Below, one piece after another: positions 20,572 to 28,775 of a DNA stretch of 64,000 nucleotides. The notes under the pieces are model-generated. The model was not told where the DNA came from and made no database searches. It saw only the letters and a program-made list of their open reading frames with translations. Position 1 is the first letter of the stretch; each line of letters begins with the position of its first letter. The translations under genes were made by a program, and so were the position numbers. The DNA is taken from the NCBI GenBank assembly GCA_902800305.1, contig CADCDP010000015.1, forward strand, positions 1 to 64,000. The letters are read 5' to 3'. Source of the stretch: an uncultured Bacteroidales bacterium. GTDB taxonomy: Bacteria > Bacteroidota > Bacteroidia > Bacteroidales > Bacteroidaceae.

Positions 20572-21852
20572 GTGTATTTTGACGAATTAAACATATCAGA
20601 CGAACTGCTTGATGCGCTTGATGCCATGAACTTTGAGGAATGTACTCCCATTCAGGAGCAAGCTATTCCTCAAATTCTGGAAGGGCATGACCTGATGGGC
20701 ATCGCCCAGACAGGAACTGGGAAAACAGCCGCCTACCTTTTACCGGTACTCGACGCTCTCAGCCACGGTAACTATCCCAAGGATTCCGTTAACTGCATCA
20801 TCATGTCGCCCACGCGTGAATTGGCACAACAAATAGACCAACAAGTGGAAGGTTTTGCCTATTATCTTGAAGGCGTTTCTTCTGTGGCAGTTTATGGTGG
20901 TAACGATGGCATCCGATTTGAGCAGGAACGACGTGGACTTGAACTCGGTGCTGACATCATCATCGCTACTCCAGGAAGACTCATTAGCCATCTGAATGGT
21001 GGCCACATCGACCTGAAGAAAGTCTCATTCTTTATACTCGACGAAGCAGACCGTATGCTCGATATGGGCTTTTATGACGACATCATGAAGATTGCCAGCT
21101 ATCTTTCAGAAGACAGGCAAACCATCATGTTCTCGGCCACGATGCCTGACAACATCCAGAAATTGGCACAGAACATTCTCCACAACCCCGTGGAAGTGAA
21201 GATAGCCGTTTCGAAACCTGCCGAAAAGATTCAGCAGACAGCTTATCTCTGCTATGAAGGCATGAAAGACAGAATTGTAGAAAAAGTCCTGAGCGACGAG
21301 TCTCTTGACCGAGTGATTCTTTTCGCTTCCTCCAAGATGAAGGTGAAAGAACTGAGCATCACCCTCAAAAGGAAAGGCTACAATGTGGGAGCCATGCACA
21401 GCGATTTGGAACAAAGAGAACGTGAGGAAATCATGCTCGGATTCAAGAACCGACGCATCCGCATCCTCATCGCCACCGACATTGTAAGCCGAGGCATTGA
21501 CATCGACGACATCCAGATGGTCATTAACTACGACGTACCACGTGACCCCGAGGACTACGTGCATCGTATCGGACGTACTGCCCGTGCCAACCGCGACGGA
21601 CAGGCAGTCACACTGGTCACCCCTCGCGACTGGCAGCATCTGCTGAAAATAGAACGACTCATTGAAAAGGAAATCCCGAAACCCGAATTGCCAGAAGGGT
21701 GCGGAGAAAAACCTTTGATGGAGAAAGAAGCTGCAAAATCGCGGCGTCACACTCCTGGCAGACATGGTGGCAAAGGTAGATATAACAAAAGAGGGAACGG
21801 GAAACACCACGGTAAATCCAAAAATAAGCCCTCAAACAACAAAGCCCAATAG
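20572..21852 (+). CDS. DEAD-box ATP-dependent RNA helicase
   Basis: A 426-residue RhlE-like RNA helicase with all core motifs: Q motif ECTPIQEQAIP, motif I AQTGTGKT, Ia PTRELAQQ, II DEAD in FILDEADRMLDMGF, III SAT in IMFSATMPD, IV-VI with DIVSRGIDID and HRIGRTAR. A basic glycine/lysine/asparagine-rich tail (about residues 385-426) probably binds RNA. The start is GTG at 20572 (VYFDELNIS); no in-frame ATG lies upstream in the 41-bp spacer after the LptF/G gene. Typical roles are ribosome assembly or RNA turnover; the exact substrate is unknown. Confidence 0.93.
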   Translation: MYFDELNISDELLDALDAMNFEECTPIQEQAIPQILEGHDLMGIAQTGTGKTAAYLLPVLDALSHGNYPKDSVNCIIMSPTRELAQQIDQQVEGFAYYLEGVSSVAVYGGNDGIRFEQERRGLELGADIIIATPGRLISHLNGGHIDLKKVSFFILDEADRMLDMGFYDDIMKIASYLSEDRQTIMFSATMPDNIQKLAQNILHNPVEVKIAVSKPAEKIQQTAYLCYEGMKDRIVEKVLSDESLDRVILFASSKMKVKELSITLKRKGYNVGAMHSDLEQREREEIMLGFKNRRIRILIATDIVSRGIDIDDIQMVINYDVPRDPEDYVHRIGRTARANRDGQAVTLVTPRDWQHLLKIERLIEKEIPKPELPEGCGEKPLMEKEAAKSRRHTPGRHGGKGRYNKRGNGKHHGKSKNKPSNNKAQ

Positions 21853-21912
21853 GTCAATCTGTGCCACAAATGGCGCCTTTCAGTTTTTTTAACTCGCATT
21901 AAAGACCGAAAT

Positions 21913-21944
21913 TTTGAAGACTCGATAAAAAAGACGTAATTTTG
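21913..21944 (+). promoter_or_regulatory. Promoter for envelope cluster
   Basis: TTTG at 21913-21916, 20-nt spacer, TAATTTTG at 21937-21944: a full Bacteroidetes promoter match, 37 nt before the ATG of the outer-membrane protein gene. Confidence 0.65.
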
Positions 21945-21980
21945 CATTGACTTTTCAAGTTTCTACATAAAAACAATAGA

Positions 21981-23342
21981 ATGAACAAAATATCACTTGC
22001 CATCATTGCCGCATCTTTTTCCTTGACGGTTTTTGCCCAAAACGGCATCAACTCACCCTATTCCCGTTATGGTTTTGGCATCCAGTCAGAACGAGCCATG
22101 GGATTCAACAAAGGCATGGGTGGGGTGGCACAAGGATTCCGCAACGGACAACAAATTAACATTGCGAATCCTGCTTCTTATTCCGAAGTGGATTCACTCA
22201 CCGCATTGTTCGACCTTGGTCTTTCGTTACAAAACGGCAATTACAAAATGCCTAACGTTCAGCAGAACATCCGAAACACCAGTTTTGACTACTTTGCGTT
22301 CCAATTTCGTGCCGCTAAGCATGTCGGCATGACTTTAGGATTAATGCCCATCACCAACATTAAATATAATTTCGCCTCCTCAAGCGAGAATCTAGAAGGA
22401 ACAGAAAACATCACGTCATCCTATAGCTTCAATGGAGACGGTGGTTTGCGTGAGGTCTTCTTAGGCATCGGCTGGAAGCCCTTTTCTCCCATCTCCATCG
22501 GAATCAACACTGGTTATATCTGGGGTGATTATACCCACAATATGAGCATGACATTCAGCGAAAGTTCTGCTTTCAACATGAGGCGTACCTATTCCGCAGA
22601 CATCCGCACATACAATCTGCAAGGTGGAATACAATACATCCAGCCTCTCAACAAAGCAGACAAATTGGTGATTGGTGCGACCTACACATTTGGGCACAAC
22701 ATCAACAAAGAGGCATACCGCAACACCGCCACCCTCAACAGCAGCACGATTGAGACACAAACGATAGACACCATCAAGAACGCATTCCAACTGCCACACG
22801 CTGTGTCTGCTGGCATCACCTACTACCACTCCAATCGTTTGCGAGTAGGAGCCGACTACGAAATACAGAAATGGGGGAAATGTAAATTCCCCAATCAACA
22901 AACAAGTTTGTCAAGCACCTCAAGCGGAAGTTCCGAAGCTTACACAGCGACATCAGGCCAACTGTATGACCGTACCAAAATTTCTGCAGGTCTTGACTGG
23001 ACCCCCAATCCGAACCCCGTCAGACGCAACTACTTCAAAAGATGCACATACAAAATCGGTGGTTACTTTGCCAAGACATACGCCAACGCTGACGTAACTG
23101 GCACCATCACCCAAAAGCCATACGAATTGGGAGTCTCAGCAGGAATATCCATGCCCATCTACAACCGTTGGATTTGGCATAACAGCCCAAGAATCAACAT
23201 CTCTGCGCAATGGGTACACACTAACATCCCCTACCTGAATACCACCACACTCCAAAAAAACACGCTGACAGAGAACTACCTCAAGCTGTGCATCGGTGTG
23301 ACATTCAGCGAACGATGGTTCTACAAATATAAAGTACAATAA
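21981..23342 (+). CDS. Outer-membrane beta-barrel protein, conserved hypothetical
   Basis: A 453-residue protein with a signal peptide (MNKISLAIIAASFSLTVFAQ) and long alternating strands; the start NGINSPYSRYGFGIQSERAMGFNKGMGG resembles FadL-type and other Bacteroidetes outer-membrane transport-like proteins. The C-terminal strands (LKLCIGVTFSERWFYKYKVQ) fit a barrel closing segment. In related genomes, as I recall, it precedes the TPR, LptC and foldase genes as here. Function not established; a structural or transport role in the outer membrane is inferred. Confidence 0.65.
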   Translation: MNKISLAIIAASFSLTVFAQNGINSPYSRYGFGIQSERAMGFNKGMGGVAQGFRNGQQINIANPASYSEVDSLTALFDLGLSLQNGNYKMPNVQQNIRNTSFDYFAFQFRAAKHVGMTLGLMPITNIKYNFASSSENLEGTENITSSYSFNGDGGLREVFLGIGWKPFSPISIGINTGYIWGDYTHNMSMTFSESSAFNMRRTYSADIRTYNLQGGIQYIQPLNKADKLVIGATYTFGHNINKEAYRNTATLNSSTIETQTIDTIKNAFQLPHAVSAGITYYHSNRLRVGADYEIQKWGKCKFPNQQTSLSSTSSGSSEAYTATSGQLYDRTKISAGLDWTPNPNPVRRNYFKRCTYKIGGYFAKTYANADVTGTITQKPYELGVSAGISMPIYNRWIWHNSPRINISAQWVHTNIPYLNTTTLQKNTLTENYLKLCIGVTFSERWFYKYKVQ

Positions 23343-23365
23343 CTAAAGTTTACTAAAAATAGGAC

Positions 23366-23388
23366 TTTCCCGATAAAAAACGGGGAAA
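23366..23388 (+). terminator. Weak hairpin after outer-membrane protein gene
   Basis: TTTCCCG and CGGGGAAA with an A-rich 8-nt loop, 24 bp past the stop; no T tract, so only a weak candidate. Confidence 0.3.
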
Positions 23389-23415
23389 ACCTACCCAAAA
23401 GTGAAACACAATCAC

Positions 23416-23423
23416 TAACTTTG
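23416..23423 (+). promoter_or_regulatory. -7 element before TPR gene
   Basis: TAACTTTG, a perfect TAnnTTTG match, 48 nt upstream of the ATG; the -33 region is not clear. Confidence 0.5.
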
Positions 23424-23471
23424 CAATCGATTTCAAAAAGGAAATATTAATAGTTAAATACAATTTTGATC

Positions 23472-24923
23472 ATGAAGAAAATTCTATTAACTTATTCTTT
23501 GGCTTTCGTTTCAGCCATTGCATCCGCACAGGATCTTAGTGGAACCTCCATCAACGACCGTCTGGCCAACAACCCCGACAGCGCAGAAGTGCTCCAGAGC
23601 ATCAGCCTCTACCGCGAAGCTTTCAAGAGCCAGAACTATGCTGAGGCTGTTGAACCTTGGGAGTTTGCCTTTACAAAAGCTCCCCTTGCTCAAAGCCGTC
23701 TCTATACGGATGGTGCTTGGATGTTCGAAACGCTCATCTCTAAGGAAACCGACGCTGAGAAGAAGAACCAGTACTTCTCCAAGCTGATGAACATCTACGA
23801 GCAGCGTCTCAAGTTCCTCGATGCCCTCAACTCTTTCGCCACACCCAAGACGACTTCGACGAAGGGTAACATCATCTGTCGCAAGGCATACGACTACTTC
23901 AACTACTGCCCCACGATGGACAACGAGACAGCCTACAAGATGTTCAAAGAAGGTATCGACGACATGGGACCTAACACCGAGGCATTTGTTCTCTACGCCT
24001 TCATGCAGTGTTCCTACAATCGTTTCATGGCCAACAAGGATAACATCGATATCCGTCAGGACTTCATCCAGGACTACATGCAGACCAACGACATCTGCGA
24101 CCGTCTGCTTGACCAAGCCAAGGAATATCCATCAGAAACCATTCCTGCCGACCCCAATTCCGAAGACTCCACAAAATGGGTAGAGCAAGTGGTGCTGGCT
24201 CCAGAAGCACAAAAGATTGTGGACAACTATCAGCCCACACAAAATCAGGCCAACGACCTCTTCGTTTCTTCGGGTGCTGCCGACTGCGATGCTCTTGAGA
24301 AAATCTACGGTGCTCAAGTTGAAGCTAATAAGACAAATCTGGCCTACCTCAACTCTGTGCTCGCCATCCTCAACAACTTCGAATGCGACAAGTCCAACAT
24401 CTACTATGTAGCTGCCGACTACGCCTACCAAATCAACAAGACTCCACAGGCAGCTATCGGTAAGGCATCGAAACTCCTCAAAGACGGCGACGTGAACGGC
24501 GCCATCAAGTACTTTGACGAGGCACTGGGCTTGGAGACCGACAACGCCAAGAAGGCTAAATATGCCTACATCGTAGCAGCCCTCATGTATAAGAAAGGCA
24601 ACCTCGGACAGTGCCGTGCATACTGCCAAAAGACGCTCCAGTACAACCCATCCAATGGTGGTGCTTACCTGCTCCAGGCCAGCTGCATCGCACGTGCAGC
24701 CACTGGCGACCACTTGCAGCGCAGCTACTACTACTGCTTGGCCAGCGACTACTGCAACAAGGCCAAGGCTGTTGACCCTGCTTCTGCTGCCAAAGCCAAC
24801 CGTGCCGCCGCAAGCTATGCCGCCCACTTCTACCCCAAGTCTGAGGCATTCTTCGCAGGCATCAAGGCAGGTCAGACCGTCAGCGTTCCAGGCTACGGAA
24901 CCACCACTCTTCGTCTTCGCTAA
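23472..24923 (+). CDS. Periplasmic TPR protein, conserved hypothetical
   Basis: A 483-residue secreted helical protein. The signal peptide is MKKILLTYSLAFVSAIASAQ; the ATG at 23472 is preferred to an in-frame TTG two codons earlier. TPR-like units are recognisable near the middle and end (SLYREAFKSQNYAEAVEPWEFAF, GDVNGAIKYFDEALGLETDNAKKAKYAYIVAAL, KGNLGQCRAYCQKTLQYNPSNGGAYLLQASC). It sits 6 bp upstream of the lptC-like gene, so the two are translated from one message. Unusually cysteine-rich for a periplasmic helical protein (about ten Cys). Exact role unknown; an envelope-assembly scaffold is a reasonable inference. Confidence 0.7.
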   Translation: MKKILLTYSLAFVSAIASAQDLSGTSINDRLANNPDSAEVLQSISLYREAFKSQNYAEAVEPWEFAFTKAPLAQSRLYTDGAWMFETLISKETDAEKKNQYFSKLMNIYEQRLKFLDALNSFATPKTTSTKGNIICRKAYDYFNYCPTMDNETAYKMFKEGIDDMGPNTEAFVLYAFMQCSYNRFMANKDNIDIRQDFIQDYMQTNDICDRLLDQAKEYPSETIPADPNSEDSTKWVEQVVLAPEAQKIVDNYQPTQNQANDLFVSSGAADCDALEKIYGAQVEANKTNLAYLNSVLAILNNFECDKSNIYYVAADYAYQINKTPQAAIGKASKLLKDGDVNGAIKYFDEALGLETDNAKKAKYAYIVAALMYKKGNLGQCRAYCQKTLQYNPSNGGAYLLQASCIARAATGDHLQRSYYYCLASDYCNKAKAVDPASAAKANRAAASYAAHFYPKSEAFFAGIKAGQTVSVPGYGTTTLRLR

Positions 24924-24929
24924 ACGTCT

Positions 24930-25577
24930 ATGAGACAAAGAATCACACATACATTCAGCATCGCAGCAGTCCTTATGGCTGCTGCGATGTTATCGTTCCA
25001 GTCATGCGACAGCACCGACAAGAAAGTGGGTCCCGACATTGGAATGCGCGATTCTTTGCCCACACTCAAGTCTGTTGGAGTCAGCACCCTCATTAGCGAC
25101 TCAGGCATCATCCGCTACAAAATCATCACAGAAGACTGGTACATCTACGACAAGAAGGAACCACAATACTGGTCGTTCGAGAAAGGACTCTTCATCGAAC
25201 GCTTCAACGAGTCCTACCAAGTCGATGCATACATCTCATGCGATACAGCCTACAACTATTATAATAAACGCCTTTGGGAACTCCGTGGACGTGTGCTCGT
25301 CAAGAACATGAAAGGCGAAACCTTCAAGACATCCCTCCTCTTCTGGGACGAAGTAGCCCACCGCATCTACTCCGACCGATACATGGAAATAGACGGAGAG
25401 ACCCGCAAACTTTCAGGCTACAACTTCAGCAGCAACGAGCAGATGACCGACTACATCATCCACTCCTCCAAAGGCCTGTTCCCACTCGAAGAACACCAAC
25501 CCACCCCACAACCCAATCCACAACTCATGGCTGAACAAAACCAAGAAGAAGAGCCAAATCGAGACGAAAAACCATAA
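24930..25577 (+). CDS. lptC: LptC-like LPS export protein (lipoprotein)
   Basis: A 215-residue protein with a lipoprotein-type N-terminus: hydrophobic AAVLMAAAMLSFQSC with Cys as the probable lipidation site. The middle shows the LptC beta-jellyroll pattern (LISDSGIIRYKIITEDWYIYDKKEPQYWSFEKGLFIERF and LRGRVLVKNMKGETFKTSLLFWDEVAHRIYSD). LptC bridges the inner-membrane exporter to LptA-type proteins. In E. coli LptC is a membrane-anchored protein and not a lipoprotein, so the lipobox is a lineage feature. The C-terminus is a Pro/Gln/Glu-rich tail. It follows the TPR gene by 6 bp and is ended by a strong terminator. Confidence 0.8.
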   Translation: MRQRITHTFSIAAVLMAAAMLSFQSCDSTDKKVGPDIGMRDSLPTLKSVGVSTLISDSGIIRYKIITEDWYIYDKKEPQYWSFEKGLFIERFNESYQVDAYISCDTAYNYYNKRLWELRGRVLVKNMKGETFKTSLLFWDEVAHRIYSDRYMEIDGETRKLSGYNFSSNEQMTDYIIHSSKGLFPLEEHQPTPQPNPQLMAEQNQEEEPNRDEKP

Positions 25578-25593
25578 AAAAGGGGAGCTACCA

Positions 25594-25636
25594 TAAAAAA
25601 ACTGACATACGCCTTGCGTTAGGTCAGTTTTTTTTT
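25594..25636 (+). terminator. Intrinsic terminator after lptC
   Basis: AAAAACTGAC and GTCAGTTTTT flank an inner ACGC/GCGT pairing, followed by nine or more T residues. The A-rich left arm makes it usable on both strands. It starts 17 nt after the stop codon. Confidence 0.85.
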
Positions 25637-25637
25637 G

Positions 25638-25645
25638 TAATTTTG
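25638..25645 (+). promoter_or_regulatory. -7 element for the foldase gene
   Basis: TAATTTTG, a TAnnTTTG match, immediately after the T run of the terminator and 93 nt before the ATG. The -33 position falls inside the terminator stem. Confidence 0.5.
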
Positions 25646-25737
25646 CATGATTTTGTGGTTTTTTGCCAAAAAATCGGTCTCCACAGAGACTAACACTAAA
25701 GCTATGCAAATAAATAATAACAAAAAACAATAAAAAA

Positions 25738-27888
25738 ATGGCAGCATTACAAAAAATCAGAAGCAAGGGTGTACTCCTTGTAACCGTCATCGCCGTGGCG
25801 TTGTTCCTGTTCGTCGCCGGCGACTTATTCAGAGGTCTTGAAAGCATTTTCCAACACTCCAGTCAGCAAGTCGGAGAAGTCAGCGGCAAGTCCGTCTCCA
25901 TCCAAGACTATCAGAAAATGATAGAAGACCTCCAGACCTATTACGAAATCGTACAGCAAAAAAGTTCGTTCAGCGAAGACGAACTGAACCGCATCAAAGA
26001 CGAGGCATGGCAAACCTACGTGCAGTCACAGCTCATCCAGCAGCAGTGCGAAGAACTTGGCCTCGCCGTGTCCGACGACGAAATATCCGATGTGGTGAAG
26101 AGCGGCTACAGCCAAATGCTTCAAGTCCCTGTGTTTATGAACCAGGAGACCAACCGTTACGACTACTCTATGGTGAACACTTTCCTCACCGAGTACAAGA
26201 AATTGAAAGATGCAGGCTCGCAAGTGCCAGAGGCTTACGAGAAAATCTACAAGTACTACCTCTTCGCACAGCGTCAGATTCGCGACCAGCTCCTCACTCA
26301 GAAATACCAGGTGCTGCTTTCGCAAAGCTTCCTCTCCAACCCCGTAGAGGCCAAGCTTGCCTTCGACAGTCGTTCCTCTGAGGCTGACCTCCTGCTCGCA
26401 GCCCTTCCTGCTTCATCCATCAAAGATGATGCCGTACAGGTTTCCGACGACGACATCAAGGCTAAGTACAACGAAGACAAAGAGAAATATCAGCAGCTCA
26501 TCGAGACTCGCGACGTGAAAATCATTGACATTCAAGTAGTCGCAAGCCAAGCCGACAAGACCGCCGCTGAAACAGACCTTGCAGAGGCAGCAGCCAAATT
26601 AGCAGCCGCCTCCAACAATACAACCGCTGGCAACGCCGTTCGTCAGGCCACATCTCTCATTCCCTATTCCGATGTGTATAAGACAAAAGATGCCTTCCCT
26701 GCAATGATTTCTTCAGGACTCGATTCTGTGGCTGTGGGCACCGTCACCAAACCAGCATTCGATGCGATGACCAACACCTACTACACCTACAAAGTGCTTG
26801 GCAAGACCACACAGGCTGACTCCGTTCTCTTCCGTCAGATGGGTGTCATCGGCAAAGATGAAGCCGACATCGCCAAGAAGGCAGACAGCATCATGACAGC
26901 ACTCAGCACAGGTGCAGCGTTCAAAGATATCGCCAAGAAATACAACCAAACAGGTGACTCCGCATGGATTGCCACCTCACAGTTCGAGAACGCCGCACTC
27001 GATGCCGACAACACCCTCTTCATCAGCACCCTCTACAACATGAACGCAGGAGAGACTAAGAAGCTGAAGCTCGACAACGGCTCCACCATCATCCTGCAAG
27101 TGATGAAGACAGTCCACCCTGTCACTAAATACAACGTGGCAGCCATCGTTAAGGAACTCCGATTCTCCGATGACACCTATAGCAAGGAATACAATAAGTT
27201 CTCTTCCTTCGTGGCAGCCAATACCACACTGGAACAGGTGGAAGCTAATGCCGCCAAAAACGGCTACACCGTCCGTCCCATCGAGGACTTGACCACAGCA
27301 TCCCATGGCATCGCCAATATCCGAGCCACACGTGATGCCCTCAAGTGGGTCTTCGAAGAAGCCAAAGTGGGCAACGTTTCTCAGCTCTACGAGTGTGGCA
27401 ACAACGACCACCTCTTGCTCGTCGTCCTCACAGGCATCAACGAAGCTGGTTATCGTTCCGTGGATAAGCTGAAAGACCAGCTCACCGACGAAATCAAGAA
27501 AGAGAAGAAAGTCGAGAAACTCTACGAGTCTGCCAAGAACGTGAAGAGCATCGCCGAGGCACAGAAACTGAAAGACGTGGTAGTCGATACAGTCAAGCAC
27601 GTATCCTTCAGCGCACCTACCTTCATTGCCGCCACCACCTCTTCCGAACCACTCGTCAGTGCTGTGGCTGCCAAGACAGCCAAGGGTGCATTCGCTGGTC
27701 CCGTGAAAGGCAACAACGGCGTGTATATGTTCCAAGTGCTCAACAAGACCCAGACATCAGAGAAATTCGATGCCAAGTCCGAGCAGAGCACCCTGGCCAT
27801 GAACAACTTCCGCAACGCCTCCAGTGCCATCATCAACGCCCTCTACCTCAAGGCAAACGTGAAGGACAACCGCTACAAGTTCTTCTAA
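25738..27888 (+). CDS. SurA/PpiD-type peptidyl-prolyl isomerase
   Basis: A 716-residue membrane-anchored periplasmic chaperone for outer-membrane proteins. The N-terminus MAALQKIRSKGVLLVTVIAVALFLFVAGDLF is a single membrane anchor of the PpiD type, followed by a SurA_N chaperone domain (VGEVSGKSVSIQDYQKMIEDL...FVAWQ-like helices; here DEAWQTYVQSQLIQQQCEELGLAVSDDEI), a parvulin-like PPIC region at about 360-450 (VLFRQMGVIGKDEADIAKKADSI) and a helical C-terminal lobe. The parvulin catalytic signature is degenerate, as common in Bacteroidetes homologues, so chaperone function may dominate. It ends the envelope cluster. Confidence 0.85.
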   Translation: MAALQKIRSKGVLLVTVIAVALFLFVAGDLFRGLESIFQHSSQQVGEVSGKSVSIQDYQKMIEDLQTYYEIVQQKSSFSEDELNRIKDEAWQTYVQSQLIQQQCEELGLAVSDDEISDVVKSGYSQMLQVPVFMNQETNRYDYSMVNTFLTEYKKLKDAGSQVPEAYEKIYKYYLFAQRQIRDQLLTQKYQVLLSQSFLSNPVEAKLAFDSRSSEADLLLAALPASSIKDDAVQVSDDDIKAKYNEDKEKYQQLIETRDVKIIDIQVVASQADKTAAETDLAEAAAKLAAASNNTTAGNAVRQATSLIPYSDVYKTKDAFPAMISSGLDSVAVGTVTKPAFDAMTNTYYTYKVLGKTTQADSVLFRQMGVIGKDEADIAKKADSIMTALSTGAAFKDIAKKYNQTGDSAWIATSQFENAALDADNTLFISTLYNMNAGETKKLKLDNGSTIILQVMKTVHPVTKYNVAAIVKELRFSDDTYSKEYNKFSSFVAANTTLEQVEANAAKNGYTVRPIEDLTTASHGIANIRATRDALKWVFEEAKVGNVSQLYECGNNDHLLLVVLTGINEAGYRSVDKLKDQLTDEIKKEKKVEKLYESAKNVKSIAEAQKLKDVVVDTVKHVSFSAPTFIAATTSSEPLVSAVAAKTAKGAFAGPVKGNNGVYMFQVLNKTQTSEKFDAKSEQSTLAMNNFRNASSAIINALYLKANVKDNRYKFF

Positions 27889-27923
27889 GAAGCGACTTGT
27901 CTATTAAACATATAGAAACCAAC

Positions 27924-27962
27924 ACGAGGGGGTATCAAATGACGCATTTGATACCCCCTCGT
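27924..27962 (+). terminator. Perfect 18-bp hairpin after the foldase gene
   Basis: ACGAGGGGGTATCAAATG and its exact complement, separated by three bases, 36 nt past the stop codon. There is no following T run, so it may act as an RNA 3' stabiliser or with another factor and not as a classical intrinsic terminator. Confidence 0.7.
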
Positions 27963-28254
27963 TGTATAGTGCAATAAGTAACTATTAAAAAATAAATTGG
28001 TATGATTTGCCGCTTTGCGGCATTAAAAAGAAAAATAAAGAAAAACAGATAAAAACATGAAAAAAATTTTTATATATTTTTGCCTATTTTTTTCTATTTT
28101 TTCTTTACACGCCCCGCAGGGGCACGAAACGTACCAAGTTATTTTTTTTACGATTACTAAAAGATTTCAAGTTCTGCAAGCATCACTTCTTTGGAGTTAT
28201 AGGGGAGTTAGCCCTACCCCTTTGGGGGATTAGGGACTTCCCTATTATCTTGCA

Positions 28255-28600
28255 AGGCTACGCTTCAAATTCGCACAAGGCTACGCTTCACATTCGCGCA
28301 AGGCTACGCTTCAGATTCGCACAAGGCTACATAGAGTTGGCTTGCAAGGCTAAACAACGAACCCTCGAACGGCTGGACAGCGTGGTCTAATAAGGCTATT
28401 CAAGGTTGGCTTGCAGGGCTACGTGGCGAGGTCATATAGGGCTATACGAGGTGGTCAAGAAGGAATACTTTAAGTTGGCTTGCAGGGCTACACAAAGTTG
28501 CCCTACAAGGCTACGCAGACCCACCTTATAAGGCAATATGATTGGGGGTGTACAGGGCTACGCATCGTAACCCTGCAAGGCTGAGCATCATTGTATTTCT
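28255..28600. repeat. Degenerate 23-bp tandem array, 15 units
   Basis: Units start at 28255, 28278, 28301, 28324, 28347, 28370, 28393, 28416, 28439, 28462, 28485, 28508, 28531, 28555 and 28578: every interval is exactly 23 bp except one of 24. Each starts with [A/G]GGCTA or a one- or two-base variant. The first three units are nearly identical (AGGCTACGCTTCA then ATTCGC); later units diverge. Units 4, 7 and 10 share GTTGGCTTGCA, giving a 69-bp higher-order period; units 6 and 9 share GTGGTC, and units 5, 11 and 14 share CCCT. No spacer-like unique segments, no Cas genes and no long ORF. A preceding degenerate unit may start at 28232. Confidence 0.85.
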
Positions 28601-28680
28601 TGCTTTTTCGCTATAAGTAGCTCTTTTACCCCATAGAAAGTCGGCCAACTTTGCATTTTTTTAATATTTTTCTTCTTTTT

Positions 28681-28712
28681 ATTGCTTGATTCAAAATAAA
28701 GCGTTATCTTTG
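28681..28712 (+). promoter_or_regulatory. Promoter for secreted protein gene
   Basis: ATTG at 28681-28684, 20-nt spacer, TATCTTTG at 28705-28712. The predicted transcript start lies after the upstream in-frame ATG at 28686, which supports the start at 28776. Confidence 0.6.
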
Positions 28713-28775
28713 TCGGCGAGATTGGTTATACGGTTAAAAGTGAAAATACTAACTAATTTTATACTTATAATAAAT

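Larger units (their letters stand above)
27889..28775. other. Long intergenic region with tandem array
   Basis: About 890 bp without a gene. Contents in order: the 18-bp-stem hairpin (27924-27962), short hairpins GCCGC/GCGGC near 28009-28021 and GCCCC/GGGGC near 28111-28123, a TATTTTTG promoter-like octamer at about 28075, the 23-bp tandem array (28255-28600), and the promoter of the next gene at 28681-28712. Confidence 0.6.

Noticed and set aside
28255..28600. CRISPR array
   Set aside because: Units are 23 bp in total with conserved heads and drifting tails; there are no constant repeats separated by unique spacers and no Cas genes.
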